Source: Planctomycetia bacterium (lineage in GTDB: Bacteria; Planctomycetota; Phycisphaerae; Phycisphaerales; SM1A02). Taken from it: a DNA stretch of 53,083 nucleotides. The position numbers were made by a program, and so were the translations under genes. The stretch spans positions 1-53,083 of the forward strand of contig SXOD01000008.1 of the NCBI GenBank assembly GCA_005776885.1. Reading direction: 5' to 3'. Positions 50,648 through 53,083 of the stretch are shown piece after piece; the first letter of the stretch is position 1, and each line of letters starts with the position of its first letter. The notes below the pieces were generated by a model. That model did no database searches, was not told the origin of the DNA, and saw nothing but the letters and a program-made list of their open reading frames with translations.

Positions 50648-50650
50648 AAT
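50622..50650 (+). promoter_or_regulatory. Sigma-70 promoter of the initiator tRNA
   Basis: TTGACG (50622-50627), 17 bp, TAGAAT (50645-50650), inside the end of the PGPGW gene and 12 bases before the tRNA 5' end. Confidence 0.65.
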
Positions 50651-50662
50651 CCCGCCCTCTAC

Positions 50663-50736
50663 TGCGGGGTAGAGCCGCCTGGTCGCTCGTCGGGCTCATA
50701 ACCCGGAGGTCGTTGGGACAAATCCAGCCCCCGCGA
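50663..50736 (+). tRNA. Initiator tRNA-fMet (anticodon CAU) with unusual T-loop
   Basis: Acceptor GCGGGG (50664-50669) pairs with CCCCGC (50729-50734). Position 1 is T and position 72 is G, a weak pair where E. coli has a C/A mismatch. D-stem A11-T24, the anticodon stem with GGG/CCC and loop CTCATAA are initiator hallmarks. The T-stem GTTGG/CCAGC closes the loop GACAAAT, where almost all tRNAs have TTCAAAT or similar. Discriminator A; CCA not encoded. Confidence 0.93.
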
Positions 50737-50781
50737 CTTCAAGCGGCGCGCGCGAAACTGGCGCGCCGACCGGTTAAGAGT

Positions 50782-50818
50782 GAACGCCCTGGCCTCGCGG
50801 CCGGGGCGTTCGCGTTTT
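50782..50818 (+). terminator. Rho-independent terminator after tRNA-fMet
   Basis: GAACGCCC (50782-50789) pairs with GGGCGTTC (50804-50811). The stem continues through a T-G pair and GGCC/GGCC around loop TCGC, and is followed by GCGTTTT. Confidence 0.8.
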
Positions 50819-51109
50819 GCGGCGCGCGTCGGGCGCTTTTCGACAAGGGTTGCGTGCGCAAAGGTCTCTCGGGGTGGGCCAGCGGAGCGGCGTCGCAGAG
50901 TGCCTAGCCAACCGTCGCGCGCGTGCCCGCGAATTGTCTCTCCGCGCATCGAGAGGCCTTTCCGCCGTCGGGTGTCTCTGTTTGACGCTCGCGGCCGGTC
51001 ATGTCTCTGGAGTCATGTCCGGGGTTTACGGCGGCGCGACGCTCCGGTGGCCTCCGCTCACGCGGACAGGTATGGTGCGTCCGAAGACGCGGGGTACTAC
51101 CGAGGGCCA
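50819..51109. other. Intergenic stretch without a recognisable gene
   Basis: About 290 bp between the tRNA terminator and the lipoprotein gene. I see no coding signal. It holds one copy of a 17-bp repeat (51050-51066), and TACTAC 9 bases before ATG 51110 with GAGGG between. Confidence 0.5.
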
Positions 51110-52156
51110 ATGACCAGACTTCGCCTTCCATGTTTCCTCGTGCTCGCGCTTACTGCGTGTGCTGCGCCGCCCCCACCGCTGCCGCCGCCGGTTGTGCAGC
51201 TGGCGCCAGCCGAGGGCACGGTGCTCACGGTGGAAGTGTTCCGGCTCCCGGACGGCGTCACCTGGGATGCGGTGGCGGCCTATTGCGCAGACGGCCTCCG
51301 GCGCCCGGGCGACATCGAGGTTCGCGATCGACGGAAGGAACCGGATGCCGCGGATGCCCCGTGCTTTCGCGTAGCGTGGGCCAACGGACTCCCGCAGCGC
51401 TGGGAAGGGTGCGGATGCGACCGGTTCGGCAGCTTCGAGCTGTGCGGTGTCGCCGCGGCCCGCGCACTGGCCGGCACCTGGGTTGCGAACCTGGCGCGGA
51501 ACCAACTCTGGCGGATGTCGGGTGCGATCGCGGTCGACGCCCTGGGTGAGGTTGGGTGGTGGGAGCACGCCGAGGCGCTCGCGGAACGCGAGTGGGTGTG
51601 GCACCGGGAAGCACGGTATTACCAAGGCGCGAAGGACATCCTGGGGTCCGCGATGCGCCGCCTGCACCCGGATCGTCGTTCGGCTTTCCACGAGGTGCTC
51701 GTCCGCGATGCCATCGAGCGGGTCCGCCTTGCGCAGGAGGCGGGCGATCGCGACGTCGCGCACCGTGCCTCGTTCATGCTCGTGTCGCTCGGCGAGGGCT
51801 TGCCCGCGGGGAGCAGCGCCGCCGCGTTCGTCCGGCACGTGCGCGGTGCGGATGTGCTCGATGCCAAGAACCTGACGAAGGTGCTGCGCGCCTTGCGCCC
51901 GCAGCTCGTCGCCGAGCCGCCTATGCGGACGCACTCGAGGGGATGTACGAAATGCAGCGCAAGGATGGCCTGCTGCTCTACGAGGCGCTCGTGGGAGCAG
52001 GACGCGCGGCCGACGCCAAGCGGCTGAAGCGCGAGCTGGACTCTCGGCTTCACGAGGCCGAGGAGCGGGCCAAGGGGCATGGCGCGGCGGCGGTGGTGAG
52101 TCAGTCATGGAATGGGGTCCAGGGCCGATGAGCCCCTCTGCCTCCGCTCACGCGGA
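51050..52156. repeat. Pair of 17-bp direct repeats flanking the lipoprotein gene
   Basis: GCCTCCGCTCACGCGGA occurs at 51050-51066 and at 52140-52156, with the frameshifted lipoprotein gene between. Each copy contains the small hairpin TCCGC-TCAC-GCGGA. The coordinates here span the pair. Confidence 0.7.
51110..52027 (+). CDS. Putative lipoprotein, probably frameshifted near its 3' end
   Basis: 305 residues as read. The signal MTRLRLPCFLVLALTAC has lipobox LTAC, then a Pro run. The body has an Asp/Cys-bearing region (CFRVAWANG, WEGCGCDRFGSFELCGV) and long helices (ALAEREWVWHREARYYQGAKDILGSAMRRL). No family is recognised. After about residue 267 the frame turns into Arg/Cys/Ser-rich sequence unlike the rest, while the frame one base back (codons from 51910) reads as a natural helix (AAYADALEGMYEMQRKDGLLL ... 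LKRELDSRLHEAEERAK) and stops at 52131. A one-base deletion near 51905-51911, in the genome or the read, is the simplest explanation. Confidence 0.7.
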   Translation: MTRLRLPCFLVLALTACAAPPPPLPPPVVQLAPAEGTVLTVEVFRLPDGVTWDAVAAYCADGLRRPGDIEVRDRRKEPDAADAPCFRVAWANGLPQRWEGCGCDRFGSFELCGVAAARALAGTWVANLARNQLWRMSGAIAVDALGEVGWWEHAEALAEREWVWHREARYYQGAKDILGSAMRRLHPDRRSAFHEVLVRDAIERVRLAQEAGDRDVAHRASFMLVSLGEGLPAGSSAAAFVRHVRGADVLDAKNLTKVLRALRPQLVAEPPMRTHSRGCTKCSARMACCSTRRSWEQDARPTPSG

Positions 52157-52213
52157 GCTTCCTAGCCGCGCGGCCTCACCGCCACCCGCTGGCCGACCCT
52201 GGAGAATTCTGAC

Positions 52214-52246
52214 GCCCTCCGCCAGGAAACGGGAGGGCTTTCGTTT
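52214..52246 (+). terminator. Rho-independent terminator after the lipoprotein gene
   Basis: GCCCTCC (52214-52220) pairs with GGAGGGC (52232-52238), with an 11-base loop, followed by TTTCGTTT. Confidence 0.7.
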
Positions 52247-52295
52247 GGCGGCGGAGTGGGAGGAACGGAGGCGTGCGCCTCGCTCGAACTTCCGC

Positions 52296-52323
52296 TTGAC
52301 AGGCGTAGTCCATAGGATACACT
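52296..52323 (+). promoter_or_regulatory. Sigma-70 promoter of the toxin-antitoxin operon (leaderless)
   Basis: A perfect TTGACA (52296-52301), 16 bp, then TACACT (52318-52323). ATG 52330 is 6 bases further, at the expected transcription start. TA operons usually repress themselves; no clear operator palindrome is seen over the promoter. Confidence 0.7.
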
Positions 52324-52329
52324 CGTTCT

Positions 52330-52620
52330 ATGCGCGTCAGGATGACGGCCGTCTACCGGGACTGGATCAACGGCTTGCGGGACCGCGTGGCCCGCGCCCG
52401 CATCCAGGTCCGCGTCGATCGGCTCGTGCACGGCAACCCTGGTTCGCATCGTGCCCTGCGCGAAGGCGTGTCCGAACTGAAGATCGACGTCGGTCCCGGC
52501 TACCGCGTGTACTTCACGGAGCGGGACGGTGAGTTGATCATCTTGCTCGCAGGCGGCGACAAGTCCACGCAGCGCCGCGACATCGAGCGAGCGATCGAGC
52601 TCGCCAAGAACGTCCCTTGA
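52330..52620 (+). CDS. RelE/HigB-superfamily toxin (HI1419-like)
   Basis: 96 residues. Matches the small addiction-module killer proteins: DWINGLRDRVARARIQVRVDRLVHGNPGSHRALREGVSELKIDVGPGYRVYFTERDGELIILLAGGDKSTQRRDIERAIELAK. The pattern ELKIDVGPGYRVYF and LLAGGDKSTQ-x-DI is diagnostic for the HI1419/Gp49 type. Such toxins are expected to be ribosome-dependent mRNA interferases or related inhibitors. The toxin precedes the antitoxin, as in higBA. Start is ATG 52330; ATG 52342 is possible. Confidence 0.93.
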   Translation: MRVRMTAVYRDWINGLRDRVARARIQVRVDRLVHGNPGSHRALREGVSELKIDVGPGYRVYFTERDGELIILLAGGDKSTQRRDIERAIELAKNVP

Positions 52621-52656
52621 GATCCAGCCAGCCCCCCACTCACTGACGAGACCATC

Positions 52657-53025
52657 ATGCCACGAGCCACTACCACCAAGTCGAAGCGCTCACCTGCGAA
52701 GGCCCCTGCCACCAAGGCTTCTCGCCGTGCTACTGGCCACACCCACACGGTCGTCTATGACGTCGCCAAGCAGCTCCGGACGCCGAAGGAAATGGCCGCC
52801 TACCTCGAGGCCTGGTTGGTCGAGGCCCCTGATGACGCGGCAGGCATCTCGCGTGCGCTCGGCGACATCGCCCGCGCAGTCGGCATGAGCAAGGTCGCGA
52901 AGCAGTCTGGCCTCAGCCGCGAGAGCCTCTACAAGGCGCTCAGCGAGAACGGTAACCCGAGCCTGGACACGATCCTGCGCGTGGCTCGTGCGGTCGGTGT
53001 GCGGGTCCACGCGTCGGCTGCATGA
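52657..53025 (+). CDS. HI1420-like HTH antitoxin with basic N-terminal tail
   Basis: 122 residues. Residues 45-122 match the addiction-module antidote family: LRTPKEMAAYLEAWLVEAPDDAAGISRALGDIARAVGMSKVAKQSGLSRESLYKALSENGNPSLDTILRVARAVGV, containing a Cro/CI-type helix-turn-helix (MSKVAKQSGLSRESLYKAL). Residues 1-32 are an extra Lys/Arg/Ala/Pro/Thr tail (TTKSKRSPAKAPATKASRR) resembling histone H1-like tails, not usual in the family. It follows the toxin by 36 bp. It should neutralise the toxin and repress the operon. Confidence 0.92.
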   Translation: MPRATTTKSKRSPAKAPATKASRRATGHTHTVVYDVAKQLRTPKEMAAYLEAWLVEAPDDAAGISRALGDIARAVGMSKVAKQSGLSRESLYKALSENGNPSLDTILRVARAVGVRVHASAA

Positions 53026-53083
53026 AGCGTGCGCACTCAAGCGAGTTGGAACCCGGCTCTGAGCGCGCTACGCAGGGTCATCC

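Noticed and set aside
52330-53025. Toxin-antitoxin pair as sign of a mobile element or integron cassette
   Set aside because: No integrase, transposase, attC-like site or composition change is visible. The pair has its own promoter and is GC-typical.

Overview
The window is GC-rich (roughly two thirds G+C), densely packed chromosomal DNA from a Gram-negative bacterium. It is most likely a planctomycete of the Phycisphaerae type. The evidence is exported proteins with dockerin-type calcium repeats and 'DCNxNGIxD..DxDGxPDEC' motifs, a diderm outer-membrane gene set (BamA, two Skp/OmpH proteins, LpxD, LpxC-FabZ fusion, LpxA, KdsA), a McsA/McsB protein-arginine kinase pair, and a TPR protein carrying two RNA polymerase alpha C-terminal domains. 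No phage, transposase, integrase or CRISPR array is visible. Nearly all genes are single-copy housekeeping or lineage-type genes in short operons, often with 4-base start/stop overlaps (ATGA or GTGA).

Layout. 1-3.5 kb: exported calcium-motif proteins, including a dockerin-tagged alpha/beta hydrolase, and a 40-bp tandem repeat array. 3.6-7.6 kb: a membrane protein, a cobalamin-binding/MeaB GTPase fusion, UPF0316 and MmgE/PrpD. 7.6-11.2 kb: a minus-strand operon of a TolB-like propeller, NadB and a lipoprotein. 11.2-16.2 kb: RluA, a Gfo/Idh/MocA oxidoreductase, a repetitive exported protein, TrpG/PabA and DUF1444. 16.4-18.9 kb: kdsA-mcsA-mcsB. 19-21.5 kb: a PCD-type dehydratase divergent from GluQ, then a SpoIIE-type phosphatase. 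21.5-32.5 kb: a long minus-strand block holding tRNA-Leu, class II DAHP synthase, a catalytically degenerate ketosynthase, FabF, an exported protein, NuoG-like, MATE, TPR-alphaCTD, SpoIID and RibE. 32.6-36.2 kb: DoxX-like, UVR protein, primary-type sigma factor, GcvT. 36.3-43.5 kb: outer-membrane assembly and lipid A operon. 43.5-47.2 kb: hypothetical, M24 peptidase, EttA-like ABC-F. 47.3-49.4 kb: heme oxygenase operon divergent from a phosphatase/cytochrome-like lipoprotein. 49.6-53 kb: dockerin protein, PGPGW membrane protein, initiator tRNA, a lipoprotein with a probable frameshift, and a HI1419/HI1420-type toxin-antitoxin pair.

The most unusual points are: (i) a ketosynthase pair in which one member has lost all three catalytic residues, as in chain-length factors; (ii) a lipoprotein joining a Cys-x5-Arg phosphatase loop to a C-terminal CxxCH heme motif, next to heme oxygenase; (iii) an EttA-like protein with key residues changed in both ATPase halves; (iv) an initiator tRNA with T-loop GACAAAT; (v) a recurrent TAnnnT hexamer 6-9 nt before operon-leading start codons, pointing to leaderless transcripts; (vi) gene-end hairpins sharing a CGGTGGRA core. 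All assignments come from reading the sequence; no database search was run.
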